Positions 1 to 14,341 of a DNA stretch of 64,000 nt are shown in pieces. Made by a program: the position numbers and the translations under genes. The notes under the pieces are model-generated. The model ran no database searches. It was not told the origin of the DNA and saw only the letters and a program-made list of their open reading frames with translations. The stretch covers positions 58,488,925 through 58,552,924 of the forward strand of contig OY821772.1 in NCBI GenBank assembly GCA_963682175.1, written 5' to 3'. Positions within the stretch are counted from its first letter, which is position 1; the number at the start of each line of letters is the position of its first letter. Source of the stretch: Triglochin maritima. Its lineage: Eukaryota > Streptophyta > Magnoliopsida > Alismatales > Juncaginaceae.

Positions 1-3000
1 ATCTCAATCACGACCTTAACTAGACTCGTATTTCCTGAATTTTCATCTAATTCAATCACGACCTTTAGTTGTACATTTCTGTCACCTCCAATATCGCTTG
101 CATGATGACTTGAAAAGGACTTGACCTCTAAATTCTACATACATGACAACTTTCATAAGACTTGTAATTGTTTCATTCCCATTTCATGCAATCAAGACCT
201 TTGTAGCTCTTTCCACCTCCAATTTTCCATGCATCATGAACTTGATAGGACTCGCATATCTCCAATTCTCATTCATTTTACATATGACCTTTGTCGAAAT
301 ATCACATTTCCAAATTTTCCATGCATCATTCATGACACGCATACGACATTTAAGTCTCAATTTTACACATCAATTTTTGCATTTCCAATTTTCACGGGTC
401 ATAACTACCACAACCCAATTTATACACAATAACTTATATTGGACTTTAATGATTTATTCTTCCATTCATTTCACCACCTTCTATCGGGTGGTTCCATATC
501 CAAATTCTCACGTATCATGACTCAAGTCATGATTTAATTAGCTTGCATCTCAATCACGACCTTAACTAGACTCGTATTTCTTGAATTTTCATCTAATTCT
601 GCCACGACCTTTAGTTGTACATTTCTGTCACCTCCAATATCGCATGCATCATGACTTGAAAAGGACTTGGCGTCTCAATTCTACATACATGAGAACATTC
701 ATAAGACTTGTAATTGTTTCATTCCCATTTCATGCAATCAAGACCTTTGTAGCTAGGGCTGTGCATCCGGTCCGGACCGGACCGGACCGGATTTTTATCC
801 GGGGTCCGGACCGAAGACCGGACCGGACCGGATGCACTCGGACCAAAGACCGGACCGGACCGAATCGGTCCGGTCCGGTCCGGTCAAAACCCGATTTTTT
901 TGAAGTAAAAAAAAAAAAATTGGACCGGTCCGGACCGGACCGGACCGGAAATTTCAAAATTTGCCGGACCGAAACCCGGACCGGACCGGATTTTTTCAAA
1001 ATTTTCCGGACCGAACCCGGACCAACCGGTGCGGTCCGGTCCGGTTGACCGGTTTGACCCGGTCAATGCACACCCCTATTTGTAGCTCTTTCCACCTCCA
1101 ATTTTCCATGCATCATGACCTTGATAGGACTCGCATATCTCCAATTCTCATTCATTTGACATATGACCTTTGTCGAATTATCACATTTCCAAATTTTCCA
1201 TGCATCTTTCATGACTCGCATACGACATTTAAGTCTCAATTTTACACATCAATTTTTGCATTTCCAATTTTCACGGGTCATAACTACCACAACCCAATTT
1301 ATACACAATAACTTATATATGACTTTAATGATTTAATCTTCCATTCATTTCACCGCCTTCCATCGGGTGGTTCCATATCCAAATTTAAACGTATCATGAC
1401 TCAAGTCATGATTTCATTAGCTTGCATCTCAATCACGACCTTAACTAGACTCGTATTTCCTGAATTTTCATCTAATTCAATCACGACCTTTAGTTGTACA
1501 TTTATGTCACCTCCAATATCGCTTGCATGATGACTTGAAAAGGACTTGACCTCTCAATTCTACATACATGACAACTTTCATAAGACTTGTAATTTTTTCA
1601 TTCCCATTTCATGCAATCACGACCTTTGTAGCTCTTTCCACCTCCAATTTTCCATGCATCATGACCTTGATAGGAATCGCATATCTCCAATTCTCATTCA
1701 TTTTACATATGACCTTTGTCGAATTATCACATTTCCTAATTTTCCATGCATCATTCATGACTCGCATACGACATTTAAGCCTCAATTTTACACATCAATT
1801 TTTGCATTTCCAATTTTCACGGGTCATAACTACCACAACCCAATTTATACACAATAACTTATATAGAACTTTTATGATTTAATCTTCCATTCATTTCACC
1901 ACCTTCTATTGGGTGGTTCCATATCCAAATTCTCAGGTATCATGACTTCATTAGCTTGCATCACAATCACGACCTTAACTAGACTTGTATTTCCTGAATT
2001 TTAATCTAATTCAGCCACGACCTTTAGTTGTACATTTCTGTCACCTCCAATATCGCATGCATCATGACTTGAAAAGGACTTGACGTCTCAATTCTACATA
2101 CATGACAACATTCATAAGACTTGTAATTGTTTCATTCCCATTTCATGCAATCAAGACCTTTGTAGCTTTTTCCACCTCCAATTTTCCATGCATCATGACC
2201 TTGATAGGACTCGCATATCTCCAATTCTCATTCATTTTACATATGACCTTTGTCGAATTATCACATTTCCAAATTTTCCATGCATCATTCATGACTCGCA
2301 TACGACATTTAAGTCTCAATTTTACACATCAATTTTTGCATTTCCAATTTTCACGGGTCATAACTACCACAATCCAATTTATACACAATAACTTATATAG
2401 GACTTTTATGTTTTAATCTTCCATTCATTTCACCGCCTTCTTTTGGGTGGTTCCATATCCAAATTTTCACGTATCATGACTTTCAAGTCATGATTTCATT
2501 AGCTTGCATCTCAATCACGACCTTAACTAGACTCGTATTTCCTGAATTTTCATCTAATTCAATCACGACCTTTAGTTGTAGATTTCTGTCACCTCCAATA
2601 TCGCTTGCATGTTGACTTGAAAAGGACTTGACGTCTCAATTCTACATACATGACAACTTTCATAAGACTTGTAATTGTTTCATTCCCATTTCATGCAATC
2701 ATGACCTTTGTAGCTCTTTCCACCGCCAATTTTCCATGCATCATGACCTTGATAGGACTCGCATATCTCCAATTCTCATTCATTTTACATATGACCTTTG
2801 TCAAATTATCACATTTCCGAATATTATCCATATCCTCCTGGTATGACATTTTCGTCCCGATTTTATAAGGTGCGATTTTTATTCTACATACATTACGAAC
2901 TTCGTAGGTTTCATTCCCATTTCATGCAATCACAACCTTAATTTGTAGCTCTTTCCACCTCTAATGTTTCTTGCATCATGACCTGTTTAGGACTCCCATA

Positions 3001-6000
3001 TCTTAAATTCTCATTGATTGTAAATATGACCTTTGTCGAATTATCACATTTGCAAATATTATGCATGATAACCTTTGTAGGACTTTTTGTCCCGATTTTA
3101 TAAGGTGCGATTTTTATAGGACTCGTTTATTGGAAAATTCCATTTTTGCATCTACGACCTTTTTTTGTAAAATATTTGCTTTTCCAAATTTCATGCAGCA
3201 TGACTCTAGCAGCACTTGCATCTAAATTTTTACAAACATTGTTGCCTTGGTGGGACTCGTGCTACTGAAACATTGTTGACCTTATTAACAATTTTACTAA
3301 TACACATTTATAGGTTTGTGACATCTCCAATTTTTCATGCATCATGACTTGCAAACGGCGTTTAAGTCTCAATTTCTTACAAATTAATTTTACGTCTCCA
3401 ATTTTCATGGGTCATAACTTCCTCCACAACACAATTTATACTCAATAGTCAATAACTTATATAGGCTTTTATGTTTTAATCTTCGATTCATTTCACCAAC
3501 GACTTATATGGGGTGGTTCGATATACAAATTCTCATGCATCTTAATTTCCTTAGTAGTTTGCATCTCAATTTTCTAAACATGACGTCCTGACTGGACTCA
3601 TATTTCTCGAATTTTCATCTAATTAAATCACAATCTTAGTTGTAGATTTCAGTCCCCTCCAATATCACATGCATCATGACATGGAAATGGACGTCTCAAT
3701 TCAACATACATGATGACCTTCATATGTTTCATTCCCATTTCATGCAACCACGACCTTAATTTGTAGCTCTTTCCACCTTCAATGTTTCATGCATCATGAC
3801 CTGTTTTGGACTCGCATATCTTAAATTCTCATTCATTGTAAATATGATCTTTGTCGAATTATCACATATGCAAATATTATGCATCATAACCTTGGTAAGA
3901 CTTTTTTGTCCCAATTTTATAAGGTGTGATTTTTATAAGACCCGTTTATTGTAAAATTCCATTTTTACATCTACGACCTTTTGTAAGATTATTGCATATC
4001 CAAATTGCATGCATTATGACTTTTGTAGGGCGCTTGTATCTAAATTTGTACGAACATTGTGACCTTATGAACATTTTTACCAACATACATAGTCTTTTAG
4101 GTTTGTGTGATCTCCAATTTTTCATGCATCATGACTTCTTAATGACACCTAAGTCTTAATTTTCCAAAGATCAATTTTTACATCTCTAATTTTCACGAGT
4201 CATAGCATCCACATCGCAATTTATACTCACTCACTTATATAGGACTTTTATTTGTTAATGTTCCACTCATTTACCAACTTCTATTGGGTGATTCTGTATC
4301 CAATTCACATGCATCATGATTTCCTAGTAGCTTGCATCTCAATTTTCTAAACATGATTGGACTTGTATTTCAGGAATTTTCATCTAATTCAATCACGACC
4401 TCTAGTTGTACATTTCAGTCACCTCCAATGTCGCATGCATCATGACTTGAAAAGGACTTGACTTCTCAATTCTACATCCATGACCACCTTCATAAGACTT
4501 GTAATTGTTTCGTTCCCATTTCATGCAATCATGACCTTTGTAGCTCTTTCCACCTCCAATTTTTCTTGCATCATGACCTGTTTAGGAGTCCCATATCTTA
4601 AATTCTCATTCATTGTAAATATGACCTTTGTCGAATTATCACATTTGCAAATATTATGCATCATAACCTTGGTAAGACTTTTTTGTCCCGATTTTATAAG
4701 ATGCTGTTTTTATAGGACTCGTTTATTGTAAAATTCCATTTTTGCATCTACGACCTTTTTTGTACAATATTTGCATATCCAAATTTCATGCATGATGACT
4801 TTTGTAGGGCGCTTGCATCTAAATTTTTACAAACATTGTGACCTTGGTGGGACTCATGCTAACGAATTGTGACCTTACTAACATTTTTACCAACATACAT
4901 AATCTTTTAAGTTTGTGAGATCTCCAATTTTTCTTGGGTCATAACAATGTTTAAGTCTTACTTTGATACATATCAATACTACGTCTCCATTTTCCACTGG
5001 TCATAACTTCCTCCACAACACAATTTATACTCAATAACTTATATAGGGCTTTTATGTTTTAATCTTCCATTCATTTCACCAACGACTTCTATTGGGTGGT
5101 TTTGTATCTAAATTCTCATGCATCATGACTTTAACTTGCATCTCAATTTTCTAAACATGAGGACCTTGATTGGACTCATATTTCTGAACTTTTCATCTAA
5201 TTAAATCACGACCTTTAGTTGTAGATACCAGTCCCCTCCAATATCGCATGCATCATGACTTGGAAATGACTTGACATTTCAATTCTACATACATGCCGAC
5301 CTTCGTAAGACTCGAATTTGTCATTCCCATTTCATGCAATCACGACCTTTGTAGCCTTTTCCACCTCCAATGTTTAATTCATCATGACCTGTTTAGGACT
5401 CACATTTCTTAAATTCTCATTCATTGTAAATATGACCTCTGTCCAATTATCACATTTGCAAATATTATGCATCATAAGTCATAACCTTGGTAGAACATTT
5501 TCCTCTTGATTTTACAGGGTGCGACCGTGCAACTTTTATACCAGTCGTTTATCGTAAAATTCCTTTTTCGCACCTACGACCTTTTGTTAGGATTATTTCA
5601 TATCCAAATTGCATGCATCATGGCTTTCATAGGACATTTGCATCTCAATTCTTACTAACATCATGACCTTGGTGGGACTCGTGCTTTTGAAATTCAAGAC
5701 ATGATATTTTTAGGTTTGTGGCATCTCCAATTTTTCATGCATCGTGACTTGTAAAGGATGTGTCAGTCTCAATTTACATAACCCAAATTTACTTCCACAA
5801 CCCGTCCTCATCTCAATTTTATTCTTGACGATTTTTGTAGGATTTTTATGTTTTAATCTTCCATTCATTTTATTGGGTGGTTTTGTATCTAAATTCTCAT
5901 GCATCATTACTTCTGTAGTAGCTTGCATTTCAATTTTCTAAACATGACGACCATGACAGGACTTGTATTGCTCGAATTTTCATCTAATTTAATCACGACC

Positions 6001-7870
6001 TTTAGTTGTGCACTTCTGTCACCTCCAACTCGACATGTATCATGACTTGGAAATGACTTGACATCTCAATTCTTCATAAATGGCGACCTTCTTAAGACTC
6101 ATGTTTGTTTATTCTCGTTTCATGCAATCACGACCTTTGTAGCTCTTTCCACCTCCAATTATCCGTGCATCATCACCTGTATAGGACTAATATTCGAATT
6201 TCTCATTCATTTTAAATACGACCATTGTCGAATCATCACATTTGCAAATATTAGGTATCATAACCTTGGTAGGATGTTTTCGTCTTTATTTCATGGGGGT
6301 GTGACTGCAACTTTTATAGGACTCGTAAAATTCTATTTTTATTAGGATTATTGCACATCCAAATTGCATGCATCATTGACTTGTTGGGTGTTTGCATCTT
6401 AATTCTTACTAACATTGTGACCCTGGTGGGACTCGTGCTTCTGAAATTTAAAACGTGATCTTTTAGGTTTGTGACATCTCCAATTTTTCATGCATTATGA
6501 CTTGCAAAGGACGTGTAAGTCTCAATTTACATGGGTCAAATTGACATCTCCAATTTTTGCGCGTCATAACTTCCACATACCGTCCTCATCTCAATTTTAT
6601 ACTTGACGACTTTTATAGGACTTTTCTGCATCATTACCTTCATAGGACTCTCATTTGTGAAATCTTCGTTCATTTTTGCTACTACCTCTGTCGTATTATC
6701 GCATTTGCAAATATTTTTTCATCATAACCTTGGTAGAACTTTTTCGTTTTGGTTTGATAGATGCCGACTTTTATATGACTCGCTTCTTATAAAATTTCAT
6801 TCGCTGTATCTACAACAACCTTTTGTAGGATTATTGCATTTCCAAATTGTATTTATCAACACTTTTGTAGGACGCTTGCATCATATGTTTTACTAACATT
6901 GTGACCTTGGTGGGGACTTGTGCTTCTCTTCTCAACTTTAATACACAACTTTTAGGTTTGTTGCTTCTCCAATTTTTAATGCATCATGACTTGCAAACAA
7001 CGTTTACGTCTCAATTTCACATCTCCAATTTTTACGCGTTTTAACATCCACAACCTGTGCTCATCAATTTTCTACTTGGTCACTTTTATAGAACTTTTAT
7101 GTTATAATCTTCATGACAACCTGACAAGACTTGTATTTCTTGAATTTTCATCTGATGCATCATCTCTTTCCACCTCCAATTTCACATAAATCATGACCTT
7201 CATAAGACACTTTCATTCTCATTTCATGCAATAACGACTTTTGTAGGGTTTTCCACCAATTTTTCATGCATCATGACCTTGATAGGACTCACATATCTCA
7301 AATCCTCATTCATTTTATTTATAACCTTTCTATATTATCACATTTGCAAATATTACGCATCATAACCTTAATAGGTCGTTTTCGGCCTGATTTTATAGGG
7401 TGTGATTTTTATAGGACTCGGTTATTATAAAATTCCAGTCGTTGCACCTATGGCATTTCGTAGGATTGTTGCATATGCGAATTGCATGGATCATGACTTT
7501 TGTAGGATTGTTGCTTCTCAATTTTTACTAACATTTTGACCTTGGTGGGACTTGTGCTTCTCAAATTTAATACATGATCTTTTAGGTTTGTTGGATCTCA
7601 AAATTTTCATGTGTCATGCTTTGCAAACGACGTTTAAGTTTTCAATTTTACATAGATTAATTTACATCTCCAATTTTCATGCATCACAACTTTCATACTA
7701 GCTTGCATCTCAATTTTCCCAGCATAAAAGCCTTGTCATGACTCGTATTTCTCGAATTTTCATCTAATTCAATCACGACCTTTGGTTGTACGTTTTTGTC
7801 ACCAATTCTTCAGGCATCATGACTTCGAAAAGACTTGACGTCTCAATTTTAAATAAATCATCATCTCACC
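1..7870. repeat. Satellite A: degenerate tandem array with ~546-bp and ~790-bp higher-order units
   Basis: The whole stretch is built of short related subunits of roughly 40-50 bp that follow the pattern catgacctt..taggact..catntc..aatttt..catgcat. At the left end the same phase point (atctcaatcacgacc) recurs at 1, 547, 1426, 1960 and 2508, giving close copies of about 546 bp; the interval 547-1426 is longer only because of a 333-bp transposon insertion. From about 2830 onward the copies are older and longer: the marker gcatctcaattttctaaacatg recurs near 3559, 4334, 5136 and 5924, a period of about 790 bp. The array fades near 7870. Many short ORFs occur in it, but they repeat because the DNA repeats and show no sign of coding constraint. 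The left edge is not in the window. Confidence 0.9.
754..1078. mobile_element. Short hAT-type non-autonomous element packed with GGTCCGGACCGG
   Basis: A 325-bp insertion within a satellite A unit. It begins TAGGGCTGTGCA and ends TGCACACCCCTA (imperfect terminal inverted repeats) and is flanked by a perfect 8-bp direct repeat TTTGTAGC at 746-753 and 1079-1086, the target-site length of hAT transposons. Neighbouring satellite copies at about 1620-1640 and 2155-2175 read straight through this site, so the empty site is visible in the same window. The interior is almost entirely runs of ggtccggaccgg in both orientations and has no credible gene. The GC-rich content contrasts strongly with the AT-rich host array. 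Confidence 0.9.
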
Positions 7871-8150
7871 CTCATAAAATATGTTTCCATTATTAATGGT
7901 TCTCATTACAAATTGTTGTCCAAAATTCTCCTTTTGTGACTTTATGTGCCAACCATTTATGACTATAATTTAGTTACATACTTTTACATAATCATTACGA
8001 CCTTAGTGAGAATCCTGCATATCTCACCCATGTACACTAATTCTTGTACGACCAGAATCTACTGCAACTTAAGTCTCAAGCCTCTCAGGCAAACAAGTTC
8101 ATTTCTTATGCTTATACAAAACATTCATTGCAGTAGAAGCTATAAATTAA

Positions 8151-9834
8151 TCAGGAGATGCAACACGCATTTGGGTTCTCGTCACTGAACAGCTGAGGAG
8201 GCGGTGGCAGTCTCAGCCGTTCGACACCGTAAACCGGAGGCCAGTAAACCATCCTCTTGAGGGTGTCATCCTCTGCTGTGGTGGGGGGACCACCGTCTTC
8301 CTTCTTTGTCTCTTCCCTGCTGGCGTCGTCCGCTGGTTTCTCCTCTTTTGCCTTCTCCTCGGGTTTGTTCTCTTCCTTCTTCTCTTCCTCTTTCGTTGCT
8401 TCTTCTGGTTTGGTCTCCTCCTTGTCCTCTGCCGGTTTTTCTTCCCCCTTCTTGGCTTCATCTTTTTTCTCTTCTTTTGGTGGCTGAGGAACAATTTTTG
8501 CGAACTTTCGTGTACGGCGGTAGACGTAATCAACTACTCGCTCGGGTTTCATGGTTCCAGTGACCGTCACCTTGCCAGAGCTCAGATCAGTTTGGACAGC
8601 TTGAACTCCTGCCCACACCAGTTTTAGAAACTATCACTTATGATATTACATCAAATCTTAAACAAAAGTAAACTACTTTTCTGATGCATAGTAAAACAAG
8701 AAATCAATATAGGATAATTCCTTAGGGAAACAAATTATGAGAACGTGTTGGCGACTATGAATATGCTACTATATATTATTAAAAGTATGAAAAAGTACAA
8801 GCATGATGATCTGCCTAATTTTGCCATGAGCAATATGATCTACATAACTTTAAAAGCGGTTACATGTGATATCCACATGTGGCTGTCCCAATAAAGGGCA
8901 GAAACAAAAAGAAAGTGAAGGCTGATCGTGGACCATTACCTCTCATCTTTAGTATTTTCTTCTGAAGTTGTTGAGCACAAGCTTCACAGTGCATGCTGAC
9001 GTGTAATTCTGTTGTGGTAATCCCACCCACCTGTCACCCATGTCACACATCAATGAATATTCACAAAAACTGAACTCTTTGGATGGAAAAAAAAAATTAA
9101 ATTTGATTTTTTATCAGCATTAAAACCAGCTCTTTTGAGCTAATTTGAACATTGACCTAAAGCTTACCTGAGATTCTTCTGGTGAGGGAGAGAGAACCTT
9201 GACATCTCTCATGGTCTTCCTTTGAACTCTTAAAGATAGAGCTTGGGGATCTACTACTCCTTTAACGGTCACTTGGTTTTGAGCCATGTCCATCTCCACA
9301 CTCTCAACTCCTGTCAAACCACCTTACTCTGCTTAGCACTCTTTAAACAACTATCACCACTTCATTTTTGTATTTTACACGTAGATAATAGATTGAAGTA
9401 GAATATTGTTGGTCTAAGACCATTTAGAATTCAAAGTTCAGGTACAAGTTAGTGTTTATATATATGTTTCCACCATAATGTGAAGTTATATATATCGGAC
9501 ATAATACTTCCAAACAACTACCTTTGCAGCTGAAAATGGCTCTCTCTATTTTCTTGGCACAACCCACACAGTGAAGGTCCACATGCAAGACAATGGGAGG
9601 CGGTGGGGGAGGTGTAGAAGGCTCGGCCTCCTTTTTCTCTGTTGTTTCCTCTTTCTTCTCCTCCTCTACTTGCTTCTCTTTTTTCTTCTCCTCTACCTTC
9701 TGCTCCTTCTCCTCAGTCTGGGCCTCAACCTTGGCTTCTTCCTACCAAACAAAAACTTTGAGAAAACAAATCCATGGCTAACAACAAAGTACAGTTAACT
9801 TAGAAGCCAAAATCACCTGCTTAGCGTCTCCCAT
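8151..9834 (-). CDS. Heavy-metal-associated isoprenylated plant protein (HIPP), two HMA domains, five exons
   Basis: Hand-built model, 309 aa: exons 9834-9817, 9741-9522, 9310-9168, 9030-8940 and 8608-8151 (minus strand), all GT-AG and in frame. Domain order: acidic Lys/Glu-rich N-terminus (7-46), proline run, HMA domain 1 (about 55-120) with metal-binding Cys64-x-x-Cys67 (CVGC), HMA domain 2 (about 134-200) with Cys142-x-x-Cys145 (CEAC), a long Lys/Glu-rich linker, then a C-terminal CaaX box CCIS (306-309). Family knowledge: HIPPs bind transition metals through CxxC in the HMA fold and are farnesylated at CaaX, which attaches them to membranes or nuclear structures; they act in metal homeostasis and stress responses. 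Two introns split the HMA domains at the same Gly codon position (before GVESV and GVQAV), consistent with internal domain duplication. Closest in layout to the Arabidopsis HIPP7/8/9 group, but orthology was not tested. Confidence 0.92.
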
Positions 9835-9888
9835 TGAGGTGAGTAGTCAACGAACAATGTTGGGGGCAGAGGCCCTTCAAGATCACAC

Positions 9889-9896
9889 CTTATATA
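9889..9896 (-). promoter_or_regulatory. Candidate TATA box of the two-HMA HIPP gene
   Basis: TATATAAG on the minus strand, 55-62 bp upstream of the ATG at 9834. The same octamer stands upstream of the second HIPP gene. A second candidate, TATAAATA at 10130-10123, would give a ~270-bp leader instead. Which one is used cannot be told from sequence. Confidence 0.4.
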
Positions 9897-10796
9897 TGGG
9901 TGAAAGAAATTTATGGTGACAGGATCTATCTATAATTCTAACTGTAACTATAATACAGTTAATGATTCCTGCTCACATGGATTGGCCAACCTTGTTCTTG
10001 GTGACTGTGTCTACTATTAATCTAGACTAATTATTACTCAACTGTCTCTTTATCTGTCTACTACTTGGACTTTGGTTTGGAGGGTGTAAGGAAAGGGAAT
10101 TGGAATGGTTGGAGGAGAAGGATATTTATAGAGAAGGAAAAGGGTTGATCAAGATATAATAAAGCAAAGTTGATGGTAGAGAAAGTGAGCAACTCACATG
10201 AAGAAAAGATAATGCAATTATACCCTTTACTCTATTCTCTGATTTTGGACAGTGGTGCAGTTAAGGGAAACTTTTGAGATCTATGTGGGGGATTGTGAGG
10301 ATTCTTGCATCATGAAGACATGGTGGGATCATAGTTGGATGATTGGTTGGTGAGAATTCTCTGGCCATACAAAGTTTTCCCATCTTTGCATCATAGTATG
10401 CTTTCATGGTTCTATATCCTTCAACAAAACTAGGAGGATTGACAGGTAAATTCATATAATCTCATTTACTTCAAGAGATTTTCTTTATATATACCTTTTA
10501 TATCTGTTATACTATTTTCAATTTGCGTTTCATGGGCCAAAATTACAGAGATTTGTTGCATTGGCAGTGAAACATGCGCATGACATGGCATGATCTGTAA
10601 AGAGTGCATATTGTTGTGTCTTCTGTTGAAAACGACACTTCTGCTTTCATACGATCTCATGAGCTCATTGTCACAACCTTTGGATCTTATTTAGAGAGGT
10701 TGCTTAGATTGGAAGAATTGGAATCTCAGAGATAGTGGAGCCAACATGGTGAGGTTAGTAGTCATCAAATATGACTTGGGCGGCCACTAACCTTGA
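9897..10796. other. Upstream region of HIPP gene, no gene recognised
   Basis: Probable promoter and intergenic DNA. Contains a TATAAATA match on the minus strand at 10123-10130 and short ORFs at 10261-10455 and 10466-10660 (minus) that match no family I recognise. Nothing else supportable. Confidence 0.5.
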
Positions 10797-12157
10797 TTTC
10801 TTAACTCTGTTTAGGACATAAAAGGAGTGAAGAACCATAGGTGGCATCAACACGTATATAAACATATTGTCCTATTTCCAAACTAGCAGGGGCAAAGAAG
10901 AAGCTGAAGCTAATTAGTAACTACCATGATAATAATAGTTCTCATAATATATTTTTGTGTGTTTGTAGTCCCTCATGCCCTGTTCCCAAAATGCTCAAAG
11001 GTTTCTCGTGGTGGACGAGTAATTAATTACTGATGCATTTTAGGTAATTTACCTTGAATTTATTGTGTTTTAGGGTAATGATGCAGTTTCATTGTGTAAG
11101 TTTATAACTCTAGTCTCAAGTCTCAAGAGGTTAGTAATTGTTATAAATATACATTTTATATTGTTTCTATAAAAAAACTCTCTAGAAACCCTAAATCCTA
11201 AACACTTAGTTGTTGTGTCATAAATAGACTGGTAGTTGTTAAAATTATACATTTTAGTAATTGTTTCTATCAACGAAAAAACTCTAGTCTCAAGAGACTA
11301 GTTCCCGAATTTCAATTTAAGTAATTGTATAAGTATACATTTTAACATGCAAGCGAGGGAAACTCCTTCATTCTGTGCCATAAAAGAATGTATATTTTAA
11401 ACGGAATTACTCAAAGCATCAAAGGCTACTTCCCATTGAAACTCAAGTTTGAAATTATTTTTTACAAAAACATTCTATTTATGAACCATTTAAACTTAAA
11501 CATCAAATTAGAAGTTCAATTTCCCACTAATTAAAAAAATATTTAGCGATTAATCACACCTAGGATTAGGAGCAAAATTCTCTCAATGCATATTTTACTA
11601 TATAGATACCATGTGAGCGATGAACTTTTACGTGCGTTAACCAAAAGTGAATTTATGAAATTGTCAATGAAAGCCAACCTATCCTTTACATTTTTTTCTT
11701 CTAAAAAAGCCTAACCCTTATAAAGTTATAATAAGAAGATGGGCCCTTGAAATGTCTTTTTGAATCTTTACATGGTCCTATGAAGTATTTTGATGAAATT
11801 ATGATTGACAGGTTGTTTGGTTTGTGCCTAAACGTTTGATGGCCACTAAATAATATTCAACTACTAGTTCACCTAACTGGCTTACCTCTTCGTTTAAAAG
11901 TGCAATTATAACATAATTAAGGTGTAAATCAGCCTTTTTATCCACGTGTCACCAAAACAAACCATGAAATTAGATTTATTTCAATAAAACCTTCTTAAAC
12001 TCGTCACATGCTCTTCACTTATTCGTAAAATCTTAGATATTCTTATATTTAAAGTGAACTCCACCCTCATGTTATAAGGATCATATTGAACCTCACATTC
12101 TCCTCGTGCTCACTTGGTTGCGAATTAGAGCTCTCTAAATTGATCTAAGGAAAAATA
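10797..12157. repeat. Dispersed duplication B, copy 1
   Basis: Matches 45465-46547 along its whole length in the same orientation: shared start cttaactctgtttaggac and shared end attgatctaaggaaaaatag. Copy 1 carries about 250 bp not in copy 2, between roughly 11117 and 11370; that extra stretch is itself built of three imperfect copies of a gtaattgtt..tatacatttta motif. No coding capacity recognised. Probably an old transposon or segmental copy; class unknown. Confidence 0.85.
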
Positions 12158-14341
12158 GCTGTCAATGCGATTGAAATGATTAGATGGAGGGAGATATTAT
12201 CAAATTAGAAAATGTTACCTATAAATTAAAATTATTTGATACATATTCATGGGATTATTCCTTTGGAAATTTGACCGAATGGTTAAAGACTTGGGAGGTA
12301 AGTTGGTATCCACGTGGAGATGAGTCGGTATTGTACCATATGAAAGCTACTTGGTCACTACTTGGGCTAAAAGAATTTTACCTCTTACATCAGCTAGCTC
12401 AAAATGCACCAGACATGCAAAAACATACTTAGATATCGGCGGAAATGATAGATTCACATATCACAAGTCATGCTTTAGTAGACCTTGTTGGTCAAGTATG
12501 GCGGTAACAAGTTGTAGATGTGGAAATTGGGAAACAGTAGCATCTAGAAACATATTCATCGAGCATGCATTTTCAAATAATACTAGAAGATTTCTGGGAA
12601 ATGGCATGGCTATTGTTGGTGTAGTAAGAAGTTGTGTTTAAATGTAAAGAAACGGGCAGGGACTCCCCTCCTCGAACTAGAAACTGCCCAACACAGTTGG
12701 GGAAGAGAAGTTGCAGAAAGCAAAGGTTGGTTCAGTTACTTAAGCAGTAAGCACTCACTAGTTGCCGTGGGTTTAGGTACGAGGTTTATGCTTGTTCCAC
12801 TAAAAGCTAAAGTTTGGTGGAGTGGGTCTTACGTGCATTGCTGAAGACTCATCTACCATTCTCCTGTGATTTGTTTGCAGGGAATAAGGAATTACAGAAA
12901 TCTATTTCAACAACCCATCCACCATAAATCATTATGGAAGATCAGTTCCCCTACATAATGGAAAGTAGAACTTTATTATTGAATCAATACATTCTAGGCA
13001 ATCTTATTTAATCCTTCGTAAAGAGTCACCAACATCTGCCTAAATAACATCATTTGTGTAACTCCGCCCGGTGAAGGAAATCCGCCTAATAGCTATCATA
13101 ACATCAGAAAAATAGAAATTCAAAATAATCGGAATAATAATAGTAGCTGATGAAGTTGGGCAGTGGGCACTGCAAAAATAAAGCAAATGAGAAGGGCAAA
13201 TCGAGAAACAAGTGTGGAAATGAAGTACCCTCTGCTTCACAGACAAATTGAAGAGGCTCGTACACTAAACTGTTGGAATAAATGCTTAGACAATCTCCTT
13301 GACACGGCCAGAGAAAGTATCAGACAGAATATCACAGAGAAACTCATGCTTATGTGGAAATCAAAAGGAGAGAACTGTTAGCTATTCAACAAAATAAACT
13401 TCCAGCAGACAGTTTTTATTTTCTTCTAGTAATAATTCTAGACGTTCACTGCAAGAAGTTTTTTACCAGCTGTTGCTAAAGTATATATCTAATACAACAA
13501 AATTCCAACATTTGGGACCGATGAGAGCGCACAGCAAATTTCAAATCTTCGGTGGAATGACTCATGGTTAAAATGGCATCGGTGAATGAAATTTATTTTT
13601 TACAAGTAAAATATTCATCCAGATGCATTGGTTCTAGCACCCTCTAAATCCAATTCTCTGGTATTTCGCAAGTTCTTTTAGCAATCCTGCCAGTAAAATT
13701 TAGATGAAGTTAGCTATGAAGCTTAACATAAAAACTCAATTTCATCATGTGTAACTTGAAGGTGGGTAATAAGTAATATGCTAACTTAATAGAAACTAAA
13801 TTAAGCACGACAATGATGAAATTAACGATGCAAATTGATTATTGTAAATCAATCAAATCAGTAAACAAAGATTCAATACTGTCCTTCAGGATAATAGCTG
13901 TGTGGTGCTTTGTTGTTATGGTTGCCAAAGAAATAGACGAAATCATGGTATGTTGTATGATGAAGTAGTGAACCAAGAACAGAAAACTAACAGGGGTGAT
14001 GGACCCCTCAGATGCATAAGAACAAAAACAAATAAAAGAAGTATCTCCGAGCATGAAGGTTTACATGGGTCTGTATGGGAAAATACTATGATGTACACAA
14101 ATAAGTTAAGCCACCCAGATTTACGGAATGCAGCAAGCTGTTGAGAAGTTCTCAAACAGCAATACTCCACACTAGTAAAAAAGTGTCTATACAACATAAA
14201 TACCAAATACTAAAACTTTTAAGTCTTTAGAAATTCTGAAGTGCTTAATTCTTCAAAACTAAAGTGGTTTAGAAAAAGTGAAGAGGGCAAAGACAATTGG
14301 GTACCTAAAATATCTGAACACTGTATAAGAGGACACTAACA
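12158..14341. other. Intergenic region with unrecognised ORFs
   Basis: About 2.2 kb between duplication B and the 3' end of LPAT1. Plus-strand ORFs at 12184-12432, 12351-12641, 12632-12844 and 13902-14144 overlap one another, lack splice logic that joins them, and resemble no family I know. It may hold decayed gene or transposon sequence. Confidence 0.4.
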